Notes: generated by a model from the letters alone, not told the origin. 64,000 nt of DNA from Microbacterium pygmaeum (GCF_900100885.1 NZ_LT629692.1:1798001-1862000); one strand, 5' to 3'. Shown: positions 51,247-60,744, counted from the stretch's first letter. Translations and numbers: made by a program.

Positions 51247-53444
51247 CGTCGGTGGGAACGGCGCCCGCCGCGCCCAAGAACACGCCCCCGCGGTCGCGGC
51301 GCACGCACGTGCCTACGGTGATCCAGATGGAGGCGGCCGAATGCGGCGTCGCCTCATTGCGGATGGTGCTCGCCTCGTACGGTCGATGGGTGCCGCTGGA
51401 CGAACTGCGCACGGCCAGCGGCGTTTCTCGCGACGGGGTCAAGGCGAGCAGCGTGCTCAAGACGGCCCGCACGTACGGCATGACGGCGAAGGGACTGCGC
51501 CAGGACCCCGACGAGATCCGGGCCGGGAACCTGCCGGCGATCATCTACTGGAACTTCAACCACTTCGTCGTGGTCGAGGGCTACGCGCCCGGCCGCTGGT
51601 TCCTCAAAGATCCCGGAATCGGATCGCGCACCGTCACCGACGAGGAGTTCGACCGCTCGTTCACCGGCGTCGTGCTGCACCTCGAACCCGGACCCGGTTT
51701 CGAGCGCGGCGGCACCCCGCCCCGCGTGCTGCCCGGGCTCGCTCGGCGACTGCGCCACTCGATCGCGGGACTGCTCTACGTCGTGCTCGCGGGGCTCGCC
51801 CTCGTCATCCCCGGCCTTGCCGCGGCCGTGCTCACCAAGGCCTTCATCGACCAGGTGCTCGTCGCCGATCAGCCCGGCGCCATCGGACCGATCCTGGGGC
51901 TGCTGTTCGGCGCCGCCCTTGCGATCGGGGTCTTGACCGCGCTCCGGCAGCGCTCCCTGATGGCGCTGGAGACGAAACTGTCCTCGCACAGCTCCGGGGC
52001 CTTCCTCTGGCACCTGCTGCGCCTGCCGATCTCGTTCTACTCGGGCCGCTCGGCCGGGGAGATCTCCGGCCGCGTTCCCCGCAACGACCGGCTGGCGGTG
52101 CTGCTGTCGAGCGAGATCGCCGCCGCGCTGATCGATTCGGTGGTCGTGATCTTCTATTTCGCGGTGATGTTCGGCTACAGCCCGGCCCTCACGCTCGTCG
52201 GCATCGCCGGGGTGGCGATCAACGTCGTCGTCCTGCGGGCCGTGGGTCGGCGCCGACGCGACGAGAACCTGCGTCTGATGCAGGACACCGGACTGCTGCT
52301 GGGCAGCGCGATGAGCGGCATCAAATCCATCGAGTCGATCAAGGCCGCCGGTCGCGAATCCGACCTCTTCACCCGCATCAGCGGCCTGCACGCACGCACG
52401 GTTTCAGGGGCGCAGCGGATGGGACGCGCATCGCTCCCGCTCCTTGTCATCCCGCCGTTCCTGGTGGCACTGACCACGACCGCAGTGCTCGGCTGGGGCG
52501 GTCTGAACGTGATCACGGGTGCGATGAGCCTGGGCACCCTCATCGCCTTCCAGGTGCTGATGAACCGTGCCATCGAGCCCGTCGGTCGCTTCGTCCAGCT
52601 CGGCGGCACCCTCCAGGAGATCGGCGGCGACCTCGAGCGGCTCGACGACGTGCTCGCGAATCCGGTCATCGACGACGACGATGCGGGCGCGTCCGGCCCC
52701 GGCATCCGTTTGGCCGGGATGCTCGAGCTGCGCGATGTGACCTTCGGCTACAGCATCCTCGAAGCACCCCTCCTCGACCGGGTGAACCTCACGCTGCGAC
52801 CGGGCAGCCGCGTCGCCCTGGTCGGCGGGTCCGGCAGCGGCAAGTCGACCATCAGCCGACTCGTCGCGGGGCTTTATGAACCGTGGAGCGGCGAGATCCT
52901 CTTCGACGGCCGGCCGAGAAGCGACTGGTCGCGCGACACGATCACGTCGTCACTGGCACTCGTCGACCAGGACATCCGCCTGTTCAGCGGCACCGTGCGC
53001 GAGAACCTGACGATGTGGGATCCGACGATCCCGACGGCGCGGGTGGTGCAGGCCGCGCACGATGCGTCGATCCACGACCAGATCGCGCGGCGCCCCGACG
53101 GCTACGGCACCGTGGTGCGCGAGGGCGGCGCCAACTTCAGCGGCGGCGAGGCCCAGCGACTCGAGATCGCCCGTGCCCTGGTCGCCGAACCCCGCATCCT
53201 CGTCCTCGACGAAGCGACCAGCGCCCTGGATCCCACGACGGAGCAGCTCATCGACGGCAACATCCGCCGCCGCGGCTGCACGACCCTGATCGTCGCGCAC
53301 CGGCTGTCGACGATCCGCGACTGCGACGAGATCATCGTGCTCGACCGCGGCCGGATCGTCGAACGCGGCACGCACGACGGCATGATCGGCACGGGCGGCC
53401 CGTACAGCGCCCTGTTCGCCGCGGACGGGAGCGCGGTCTCTTGA
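51243..53444 (+). CDS. NHLM bacteriocin ABC transporter with C39 peptidase
   Basis: A 733-residue exporter that should cut the leader after the AG site and export the mature peptide. The C39 peptidase occupies residues 20-150, with Cys in MEAAECGVASLRMVL (C34), His in FNHFVVVEGY and Asp in FLKDPGIG. Six membrane helices lie in residues 175-450. The ATPase follows with GGSGSGKST, FSGGEAQRLEIARAL and ILVLDEATSALD. Its start overlaps the adaptor gene (ATGA-type), and its stop overlaps the next TTG. It is one of two ABC half-transporters, which probably pair. Confidence 0.93.
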   Translation: MTSVGTAPAAPKNTPPRSRRTHVPTVIQMEAAECGVASLRMVLASYGRWVPLDELRTASGVSRDGVKASSVLKTARTYGMTAKGLRQDPDEIRAGNLPAIIYWNFNHFVVVEGYAPGRWFLKDPGIGSRTVTDEEFDRSFTGVVLHLEPGPGFERGGTPPRVLPGLARRLRHSIAGLLYVVLAGLALVIPGLAAAVLTKAFIDQVLVADQPGAIGPILGLLFGAALAIGVLTALRQRSLMALETKLSSHSSGAFLWHLLRLPISFYSGRSAGEISGRVPRNDRLAVLLSSEIAAALIDSVVVIFYFAVMFGYSPALTLVGIAGVAINVVVLRAVGRRRRDENLRLMQDTGLLLGSAMSGIKSIESIKAAGRESDLFTRISGLHARTVSGAQRMGRASLPLLVIPPFLVALTTTAVLGWGGLNVITGAMSLGTLIAFQVLMNRAIEPVGRFVQLGGTLQEIGGDLERLDDVLANPVIDDDDAGASGPGIRLAGMLELRDVTFGYSILEAPLLDRVNLTLRPGSRVALVGGSGSGKSTISRLVAGLYEPWSGEILFDGRPRSDWSRDTITSSLALVDQDIRLFSGTVRENLTMWDPTIPTARVVQAAHDASIHDQIARRPDGYGTVVREGGANFSGGEAQRLEIARALVAEPRILVLDEATSALDPTTEQLIDGNIRRRGCTTLIVAHRLSTIRDCDEIIVLDRGRIVERGTHDGMIGTGGPYSALFAADGSAVS

Positions 53445-56035
53445 GCGATGTGCAGACGGATGCCGCGGGCGAGGCTGTCCTCGGCGCCAACCGGCCGCTG
53501 CTGCTGACCGATCCGATGCGCTCATGGCAGGTCGTCCGCGGGGTCGTCGAGCTGTTCGCGATCGGTGGGGAGTCCGACCCGCCGACCGCCCGACTGCACA
53601 TTGCCACCGTGACGACTGGCGAGCGCCTGTTCGGTGTCGCCGACGACGCCGGGATCCGCCTCCTCGCCGTGGGAGGCGTGGACACGGTCGTGCGGGCCCG
53701 GACCATCGACGAGGATGCCGCGACCGACCGGCTGGCGTGGATCGGCGTGCTCGCCGATGCGGATGGTGGGACCCCGGAGTCGGCGGATGCGGCATCCGAT
53801 CCCGATCCACTCGCGCGGCTGATCGCCGCGGTGCACCGCCGACGGGCCGAGATCGAGGCGGAGGGTGTCGCGCGCGTGCGTGCCCAGCGCGGCGGGCGTG
53901 CGAGCGCGATGACCGGTGCACTCGACGGGCTGCGGGCGCTGGTGGACCGGCAGGATCCGATTCCGGTCACCGCCGACGATGATGATCCGGTCGACGCGGC
54001 GTTCGCCGTGGTCGCGACATCGCTGGGCCTGACCTCGACGGCCCCTCCGGCGGGGCGTGGATCGGCGGATCGGGTGACCCTGCTGGCGCGGTACGCGCGC
54101 GTGCGGACGCGACGCGTGACCCTCACGGGCGACTGGTGGCGACAGGACTCGGGTCCGATGATCGGATTTCTCGCCGACGGGCACCGCCCGGTCGCGCTGG
54201 TGCCACGCGGGGCCACGCGGTACGAGCTCGTGGATCCGCGAGCCCGGTCCCGCGTCGTGGTGAATGCCACCATCGCCGCCACCGTCGAGCCCGACGCCGT
54301 GGTGGTGTACCGGCCGCTCCCGGATGGGCCGCTCACGATCGGCGGGCTGCTGCGCTCGGCCCTCGTGCACACCCGGTCCGACGTCGCATGGCTGGTCGCG
54401 TACGCCATCGCCTCTGCGCTGATCGCCCTGGTCGTCCCGATCGTGACGGGTCGCATCGTCGGCGTCGTCATCCCTGAGGCGGACGTCCCGGAGCTGGTCC
54501 AGCTGACTCTGGCGCTGGCGATCGCGGCCATCGCCGCGGCGCTCTTCCAGTACGCCACCGCGACCGCCGTCGTCCGCACCCAGGGACGACTGGACGGCTA
54601 CCTGGTGCCCGCCGTCTGGGGACGGCTGCTGTCGCTGCCCACCGCGTTCTTCCGGCGCTACTCGGCCGGTGATCTCGCCGTCCGGGTGCAGTCGGTGGAC
54701 GCCATGGTGCGCGTGGTCGGAAGCGGCGCCGTCGTCGCTCTTCTGGGCGTTGCGACCGCCGTCGTGAGCCTCGCACTGATCTGGTTCTACAGCGTCTCCT
54801 TCGGCATCATCGCGACACTGCTGGTGGCCGCTCTCGGGGTCGTGGTGTGGTTCGCCGGCCGTGCGCAGTACCGTCGGGCGCAGGCTGTCGAGCGCACGGC
54901 GGGGCAGCTCAGCGGCCTCGTGCTCGAGTTCGTCTCCGGCATCAGCAAGCTGCGGGTCGCGGGTGCCGACGAGAAGGCATTCGGGCGGTGGGCAGAACGC
55001 TTCCGGGCGCGTCGCGTCGCGTGGAACGACGTGCGTCGCGCGCAGAACGTCGTCACCGTCTCGATCGCCGTCTTCCCGGTGCTGTCATCACTCGTCCTGT
55101 TCGCGGTCGTCGGCCTCAGCGAGCCGGATGCGATTTCGGCGGGGGTGTTCCTGGCGATCAACGCGGCGTTCGGCCAAGTCGTCGCGGCGGTCGTGTCGAT
55201 CACCCTGGTCGTCACGCAGCTGGTCCAGGCGGCGCCGGCGATGAAGCGCATGGTGCCGGTGATCGCCGAGGTTCCCGAGGACGACGCGAGCAAGACCGAC
55301 CCCGGCGTGCTGCGCGGCGCGGTGGACTACAGCGGCGTCACCTTCCGGTACCTGGAGGACGGCCCGGTGGTGCTCGACGACGTCTCGATCCGCATTCCGG
55401 CCGGCAGCTCGGTCGCCCTGGTGGGGCCGTCGGGCTCGGGGAAGTCCACGCTCGGGCGTCTGCTGCTCGGCTTCGAGGTACCCGAGGAGGGCGGGATCTA
55501 TCTCGACGATCAGGATCTCGCCGGACTCGACCTGCGGGCGGTGCGCCGTCAGCTCGGCGTGGTGCTGCAGTCGGTGGAGCCGCTGCCCGGATCGATCCTC
55601 TCGAACATCCTCGGCGACGCTGTCGACCTGACGATCGACGACGCCTGGCGAGCCGCTGAGCGTGCGGGCCTGGCGGAGGACCTGCGGGCGATGCCGATGG
55701 GCATGCACACGGTGATCACCGAGGGCGGATCGACGCTGTCGGGCGGGCAGCGGCAGCGGCTGCTGATCGCACGCGCGCTCGCCGGCGACCCTCGGGTGCT
55801 GCTGTTCGACGAGGCCACGAGCGCGCTGGACAACGTGACGCAGTCGATCGTCGCCGAGAGCCTCGCGGCCCTGTCGGTCACGCGCATCGTCATCGCTCAT
55901 CGCCTGAGCACCGTGCGGGACGCCGACCGGATCTATTACCTGGAGCGCGGCCGCGTCCTCGAGTCGGGCTCGTTCGACGAGCTGATGGCGCTGGGTGGTC
56001 GATTCGCCGCGCAGGCCCAGCGCCAGCTGGCGTGA
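53441..56035 (+). CDS. second NHLM bacteriocin ABC transporter (no peptidase)
   Basis: An 864-residue ABC protein starting at TTG 53441, which overlaps the stop of the peptidase ABC gene. Residues 1-300 form the long soluble N-terminal domain characteristic of NHLM 'ATP-binding' subunits, without a C39 Cys/His pair. The transmembrane domain covers about residues 310-590. The nucleotide domain has GPSGSGKST, LSGGQRQRLLIARAL and VLLFDEATSALDN. It presumably dimerises with the preceding peptidase transporter. The length is typical of the family. Confidence 0.9.
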   Translation: MSDVQTDAAGEAVLGANRPLLLTDPMRSWQVVRGVVELFAIGGESDPPTARLHIATVTTGERLFGVADDAGIRLLAVGGVDTVVRARTIDEDAATDRLAWIGVLADADGGTPESADAASDPDPLARLIAAVHRRRAEIEAEGVARVRAQRGGRASAMTGALDGLRALVDRQDPIPVTADDDDPVDAAFAVVATSLGLTSTAPPAGRGSADRVTLLARYARVRTRRVTLTGDWWRQDSGPMIGFLADGHRPVALVPRGATRYELVDPRARSRVVVNATIAATVEPDAVVVYRPLPDGPLTIGGLLRSALVHTRSDVAWLVAYAIASALIALVVPIVTGRIVGVVIPEADVPELVQLTLALAIAAIAAALFQYATATAVVRTQGRLDGYLVPAVWGRLLSLPTAFFRRYSAGDLAVRVQSVDAMVRVVGSGAVVALLGVATAVVSLALIWFYSVSFGIIATLLVAALGVVVWFAGRAQYRRAQAVERTAGQLSGLVLEFVSGISKLRVAGADEKAFGRWAERFRARRVAWNDVRRAQNVVTVSIAVFPVLSSLVLFAVVGLSEPDAISAGVFLAINAAFGQVVAAVVSITLVVTQLVQAAPAMKRMVPVIAEVPEDDASKTDPGVLRGAVDYSGVTFRYLEDGPVVLDDVSIRIPAGSSVALVGPSGSGKSTLGRLLLGFEVPEEGGIYLDDQDLAGLDLRAVRRQLGVVLQSVEPLPGSILSNILGDAVDLTIDDAWRAAERAGLAEDLRAMPMGMHTVITEGGSTLSGGQRQRLLIARALAGDPRVLLFDEATSALDNVTQSIVAESLAALSVTRIVIAHRLSTVRDADRIYYLERGRVLESGSFDELMALGGRFAAQAQRQLA

Positions 56036-56058
56036 CCCCGCCGGGGTGGGTGGAGCCT

Positions 56059-56086
56059 GATCAGTGCAGGTCGATCAGTGCAGGTC
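56059..56086 (+). repeat. 14-bp exact tandem duplication at end of response regulator gene
   Basis: GATCAGTGCAGGTC occurs twice in tandem (56059-56072 and 56073-56086). The inner copy contains the stop codon and last codons of the response regulator (DLH-stop), and the outer copy repeats them just beyond the stop. This looks like a recent slippage or duplication event. Confidence 0.75.
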
Positions 56087-56740
56087 GTCGGCCGCTGAGG
56101 CCAGGAACCGGATCACCGCGAGCACCCGGCGGTGATCGTCGGCGTCGACCGGCAGCCCGAGAGCGTCGTAGATGTTCGACGTGTGCTGCACCACGGCCTT
56201 CTCCGACAGGAACAGCGTGCTCGCGATCCGGGCGTTGCTGCGGCCCTCGGCCATGAGGGCGAGGACCTCACGCTGACGCGGGGTGAGCGAGCCGACCGCG
56301 CCGCTGGCGCGGCTCGCGCGGGCCAGGAGCACGGAGACGACCTCAGGGTCCAGCGCCGTTCCGCCGGCGGCGACGCGGCGGAGGTCGGCCGTGAACGTCG
56401 TGACGTCGGAGATGCGCTGCTTGAGCAGGTATCCGAATCCGCCGCCGTTTGAGTCGAGCAGGTCGGTGGCATACCGGCGCTGCACGTGCTGAGAGAGCAC
56501 GACGACGGGGATCGCGGGGTGCCGGGCGCGGATGCGCAGCGCGGCGACGAGACCCTCGTCGGTATGCGTCGGCGGCATCCGGATGTCGGTGATGACCAGG
56601 TCGGGAAGCCGGGTCGCCACCGCCTCCTCAAGAGTGACGGCGTCACCGGCGACGGCGACCACATCGAACCCGTCGTCGTCGAGCAGGCGCCGGAGGCCCT
56701 CGCGAAGCAGGACTTCGTCTTCTCCGATGATCACGCGCAT
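56075..56740 (-). CDS. NarL/LuxR-type response regulator
   Basis: A 221-residue regulator. The receiver has the phosphorylated Asp in VITDIRMPP, preceded by the EDEVLLREGL acidic pocket and followed by VVLSQH and a Lys in YLLKQRI. The output domain is LuxR-type: LTPRQREVLALMAEGRS followed by IASTLFLSEKAVVQHTSNI. Its start overlaps the stop of the histidine kinase gene by ten bases, so it is the second gene of the operon. By position beside the TOMM cluster it may regulate peptide production, which is inference. Confidence 0.93.
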   Translation of the reverse strand: MRVIIGEDEVLLREGLRRLLDDDGFDVVAVAGDAVTLEEAVATRLPDLVITDIRMPPTHTDEGLVAALRIRARHPAIPVVVLSQHVQRRYATDLLDSNGGGFGYLLKQRISDVTTFTADLRRVAAGGTALDPEVVSVLLARASRASGAVGSLTPRQREVLALMAEGRSNARIASTLFLSEKAVVQHTSNIYDALGLPVDADDHRRVLAVIRFLASAADDLH

Positions 56741-58491
56741 GGCAGCTCCACCATCAGTCTGGTGCCGTGGTCGCGGGGGGAGTCGATGGCGAACTTCCCG
56801 CCGAGTACATCGACACGGTCGATCAGGCCCCGAAGACCAGACCCCTGGCTCATGCTCACTCCGCCGACGCCGTTGTCGCGGATGTCGATCATCAGCCGAT
56901 TCGCCTCCGCGCGCAGCCGCACCCGCACGGACGTGGCGCCGGAGTGCTTGACCGCGTTCGTCAGGCCCTCCGAGACGATGAAGTACGCCGTGTGGGTGGT
57001 CGTCGCCGAGATCGTGGTGTCGTCGATCTCGGCATCCAGCGTCGCGGGAATCGAGAGGCGGTCCACCAGGTCCTCCGTCGCCGCGGTCAGCCCGCGCTCG
57101 GTGAGCGAGGAGGGCAGCACGTTGTGCACCAGTCGCCGGAGGTCTGCCGCCGCTTCGTCGATGCCTCGTCGCAACTCTGCGGAGGCCTCGCCGGTCCGCG
57201 GCGACGCGTCGGGGGAATTGGCGATGGTCTGCGCGGCCAGGGCCAGCAGGACCAGCTGCACCTGGATGCCGTCGTGCAGGTCCTGCGCGATGCGGGTGCG
57301 CTCGCGGTCGGCGGCCTCGATCAGCCGGACCCGCGACTGGGTCAGCGCCTCGTTGCTCGCCATCAGCTGCGCGGTCAGCCGCTCGCGGTCGACGGCGATC
57401 GCGAGCACGTCTCCGGCGCGCTGCACCGGAGCCGGATCGGCGATCATCCGTGCGTCGTAGCTGATGGCGCCGACGAGCCGGTCATCGACCCGGATCTCGG
57501 ACCAGCCCCGGTCGGGGTCACCGCGCTCCGAGTCGATGGGGAGCCCGACCTCATCGACGTAGGTCGCCTCGCGCTCGGACCAGTAGACGACGCGCAGCGA
57601 CTCGTCGCCGAGCGTGCTGGCCAGCGCGCGGGCGACCGCGGCGCCGGTCGCACCGGTGCTGCCGAGCCACGCGCTGAGGGGCTCCAGCTCTCCGGTGCGG
57701 GTGAAGCCGCCCAGGAGCACGCCGAGCAGGAAGGCGATCGGGATGCCGGCCGAGATGACGAGCTGGATGCTGCCGCCGACGCTCGCGTCGAGGCCGAACG
57801 CTCGCGCGAGGGGGCCGGCCAGCGCGAGCAGCAGCACGGCGATCGTGCCGTAGCCGAAGAGCGGCAGCAGCACGCGGCGATGGCGGCGGTCGGCTCGGAG
57901 GAGCCGCTGCACGAGCACGATCGAGGTCATCACCATGACGGCGATGCCGAGCGCCTGCTGCGTCATCGTCGCGATCGCGAATGCCTCGGGTGCACCGGGG
58001 GACAGCAGAACGCGCGCAAGCTGGAGCGCCACGGACGTCACGTACCCGAGAACCACGGTCACCATGGACAGGCGGCCCCGCACTCGACCCGAGGGGAATG
58101 CGTGCAGCAGGTGCACCGTCACGGCGAGCGGCGCCGTGCCGAAGACCGCGCTGACGGTGACGAGCTCCACCACACCGGTGTTGCCGAGACCCGCGAGGTA
58201 CAGCGCGAGTCCGCCGCCGAAGATGAGCGCGCCCATCGCGTTGTCCGGTCGGCGCCACCACGCCAGCAGCCCGGCTGCCGCCCACACCCAGAACACCGCC
58301 GTGAAGAACTGCACAGCCCACATGAGACTGTTCGGGTTGCCCACCCCGACCGCGATCGGCAGGAGCCCCAGCAGCAGCGCGCAGACCGCGAGGACGACCA
58401 GGGCGACCCGCAGTGACGCGCCGCGGCCGGTGCGCAGACGTGCGGGTATCGACTTCGCCGGCATCGGCGTGCGGATTCCGCTGTCTGACAT
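56731..58491 (-). CDS. NarL-family sensor histidine kinase
   Basis: A kinase of about 586 residues. The N-terminal part has several membrane helices (for instance VALVVLAVCALLLGLLPIAV and LVTVSAVFGTAPLAVTVHLL), eight or so in all. A GAF-like or linker region leads to the HisKA_3 dimerisation domain with the phosphorylated His in ERTRIAQDLHDGIQVQL. A HATPase follows with SEGLTNAVKHSG, DNGVGG and GSGLRGLIDRV. ATG 58491 is preferred; ATG 58512 is possible but lacks a ribosome site. It is coupled to the LuxR-type response regulator. The stimulus is unknown. Confidence 0.9.
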   Translation of the reverse strand: MSDSGIRTPMPAKSIPARLRTGRGASLRVALVVLAVCALLLGLLPIAVGVGNPNSLMWAVQFFTAVFWVWAAAGLLAWWRRPDNAMGALIFGGGLALYLAGLGNTGVVELVTVSAVFGTAPLAVTVHLLHAFPSGRVRGRLSMVTVVLGYVTSVALQLARVLLSPGAPEAFAIATMTQQALGIAVMVMTSIVLVQRLLRADRRHRRVLLPLFGYGTIAVLLLALAGPLARAFGLDASVGGSIQLVISAGIPIAFLLGVLLGGFTRTGELEPLSAWLGSTGATGAAVARALASTLGDESLRVVYWSEREATYVDEVGLPIDSERGDPDRGWSEIRVDDRLVGAISYDARMIADPAPVQRAGDVLAIAVDRERLTAQLMASNEALTQSRVRLIEAADRERTRIAQDLHDGIQVQLVLLALAAQTIANSPDASPRTGEASAELRRGIDEAAADLRRLVHNVLPSSLTERGLTAATEDLVDRLSIPATLDAEIDDTTISATTTHTAYFIVSEGLTNAVKHSGATSVRVRLRAEANRLMIDIRDNGVGGVSMSQGSGLRGLIDRVDVLGGKFAIDSPRDHGTRLMVELPCA

Positions 58492-58641
58492 CGAAGGTGG
58501 CTGCTTCCCCATATCGCCGAGAGTCCGGCATCCTCATCGTGGCTCACGAGGGCGCCGTCGCGCTATGGACCTGGGTCGTGTGTGTTCGCCGGCGGCCGCT
58601 GATCCGGGCTGGATGGGGGAGGTCTGGGCTAGCATCCGAGC

Positions 58642-59745
58642 GTGAAGACCACCTGGGCGACCGCGCGGGCGTGGCGGCTGCGCCGGCACTTCCTCTCGGG
58701 TGAGCGCGGCACCGACGTCGCCGAGGTGGTGGGCCGCCTCACCACCGTTCCCGCGTGGTCCGGGGACCCGGAACTCGCCGTCGCCCTGCGCCTGCGTGAC
58801 CCGCGACCGGGAGCTGTCGGCGCGGCCCTCGCCGCGGGGACGTTGATCCGGACGTACGCGTTCGGCGGAGCGACGCACCTCATGCGTCCCGAAGACGCCG
58901 GTGCGGTGCTCGCCCTCCGGGCATCCGGTCGACAGTGGCAGCGGAAGAGCTGGCAGAGCCATTACCGCCTGCGACCGGACGACTGGCCGGAGCTTCGCGC
59001 GGTCGTCCGCGATGCACTCGCCGCGGGGCCGCTCACCCGGCCGGAGCTGGCGGCCATCGTCACCGCCGATCCGCGGTTCGCGCACCTCGGGGGCGCGTTC
59101 ACCGACGCATCCCACACCTTCCTCAAGCCGTTCGCGTGGCAGGGCGACCTGGTGCTCGGGCCGATGCGCGACGCAGAGGTGACCCTGCAGGGCCTGGCGG
59201 GTTCGCCGGGGTGGACGGGAATCCCTGACCTCGACGACGCGGGTCGCCACTGCATCGTGCAGTACCTGGCGGCGTACGGCCCGGCGCCCGCCGAGCAGCT
59301 GCAGTCCTGGTTCGGCGAAGGCCTGAGCGCCGGGCGGAAGAACATCGACCGGTGGGTGAACGAGCTGGGTGACCGGCTGACGCGCATCGACATCGACGGA
59401 GCGCACGCGCTCGCGCTGTCGGAGCATGTCGACGACGTCCGAGACGCACAGCCCGACGGGCGAGTAGACCTACTTCCCGGGCACGATCAGTGGGTGCGCG
59501 GGCCCGGCACAGCCGACACGCACATCGTGCCGGCGCCGCTGCGTCCGGCGGCCACGAAGGGGATGAACCTCGTGCTTCAGGACGGGCTCGTGCGGGGGAC
59601 GTGGAAGGCCACGGCGCGGAACCTCGCGATCACGTGGGGCGGTGAGGGGCCTGCTCCCACTGATGCCCTGCGGTCTGCAGCGGAGCGCGTGGCTGTGCTG
59701 CTCGGGCGGCCGGACCTCGATGTGGTCTTCTCGACGACGCCCTGA
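58642..59745 (+). CDS. winged-helix DNA-binding protein of the AlkZ/HTH_42 superfamily
   Basis: A 367-residue protein starting at GTG 58642. It belongs to the DUF1006/HTH_42 group related to AlkZ and AlkX DNA glycosylases, with tandem winged helices (ALAAGPLTRPELAAIV; YLAAYGPAPAEQLQSWF) and the C-terminal GHDQWVRGPG and FSTTP regions. Active AlkZ-type enzymes carry QxQ in the N-terminal segment 'GLQAQ'. At the matching place this protein reads TVPAWSGDPE, so the catalytic glutamines appear to be missing. DNA binding is likely, base excision uncertain. Confidence 0.8.
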   Translation: MKTTWATARAWRLRRHFLSGERGTDVAEVVGRLTTVPAWSGDPELAVALRLRDPRPGAVGAALAAGTLIRTYAFGGATHLMRPEDAGAVLALRASGRQWQRKSWQSHYRLRPDDWPELRAVVRDALAAGPLTRPELAAIVTADPRFAHLGGAFTDASHTFLKPFAWQGDLVLGPMRDAEVTLQGLAGSPGWTGIPDLDDAGRHCIVQYLAAYGPAPAEQLQSWFGEGLSAGRKNIDRWVNELGDRLTRIDIDGAHALALSEHVDDVRDAQPDGRVDLLPGHDQWVRGPGTADTHIVPAPLRPAATKGMNLVLQDGLVRGTWKATARNLAITWGGEGPAPTDALRSAAERVAVLLGRPDLDVVFSTTP

Positions 59746-59792
59746 CCCGTCGCACCGCAGCCGACCGCGAGCGGCCGGCTGCGGCATCCGAC

Positions 59793-60683
59793 TCAGGTGA
59801 CGGGCATGCCACCCGTCACAGCGATGGTCTCGCCGACGATGTAACTGGATTCCTGCGAGGCGAGGAAGACGAATGCGGGGGCGAGCTCGACGGGCTGACC
59901 GGCGCGGCCGATCGGCGTCTGCGAGCCGAACTCCTCGATCTTCTCGTTCGGGACGAACGCAGGCTGCAGCGGCGTCCAGATCGGGCCGGGCGCGACCCCG
60001 TTGACGCGGATGCCGCGCTCGATGAGCTGCTGCGCGGTCGCGCGCGTCCAGTTCGCGATGCCCGCCTTGGAGACGGCGTACTCCGCGAGCGACGGCGACG
60101 GGTCGAAGCCCTGGACGCTGGATGTCGTGATGATCGCCGCGCCGGGCTTGAGGTGCGGTGAGGCCGCCTTGGTCAGCCAGAACAGCGGATAGATGTTGGT
60201 CTTCACCACGGCGTCGAGGGTCTTGGTCTCGAAGTCGTCGATGCTGTCGACCGTCGGCATCGTGCCGGCGTTGATGACGAGGATGTCCAGGCCTCCGAGC
60301 TCATCGACCGCCTTCGCGACGACCTCGTTGTTGACCGACTCCTCCTGCAGGTCTCCAGGCAGCAGGACGGCGGTGCGGCCCTCGGCGCGGATGAGCTCGG
60401 CGACCTCTTCGGCCTGCTCCTGCTCGGCAGCGAGGTAGCTGAGTGCGACATCGGCCCCTTCGCGCGCATAGGCGATCGCGACGGCGCGACCGATGCCCGA
60501 GTCGGCACCGGTGATCAGCGCCTTGCGGCCGGGCAGGCGGCCCTTGCCGATGTAGGTCTTCTCGCCGTGATCGGGTGCCGGGTCCATCTTGTGGATGTCA
60601 CCCGGGGCGCCCTGCTGCTGCGGCGGGAACGGGGGGCGCGGGTACTGAGTGGTGGGGTCCTGGGCGGTGTACATGTCAGCCAT
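59793..60683 (-). CDS. short-chain dehydrogenase/reductase (YghA-like)
   Basis: A 296-residue SDR oxidoreductase. After a Pro/Gln-rich N-terminal extension of about 40 residues, the Rossmann fold shows TGADSGIGRAVA for NAD(P) binding, NAG at the next strand and the active site Tyr and Lys in AEYAVSKAG. The catalytic Ser lies in the preceding TTSSVQG. The extension and overall pattern match the YghA/general stress SDR subgroup. The substrate is unknown. Monocistronic, tail to tail with the winged-helix gene. Confidence 0.9.
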   Translation of the reverse strand: MADMYTAQDPTTQYPRPPFPPQQQGAPGDIHKMDPAPDHGEKTYIGKGRLPGRKALITGADSGIGRAVAIAYAREGADVALSYLAAEQEQAEEVAELIRAEGRTAVLLPGDLQEESVNNEVVAKAVDELGGLDILVINAGTMPTVDSIDDFETKTLDAVVKTNIYPLFWLTKAASPHLKPGAAIITTSSVQGFDPSPSLAEYAVSKAGIANWTRATAQQLIERGIRVNGVAPGPIWTPLQPAFVPNEKIEEFGSQTPIGRAGQPVELAPAFVFLASQESSYIVGETIAVTGGMPVT

Positions 60684-60744
60684 GCTTCGACGCTAATCAC
60701 GGCCCGCCGCGGCGGGGTGGGGTTGCGTCCCGCGCCGGAGTGGA

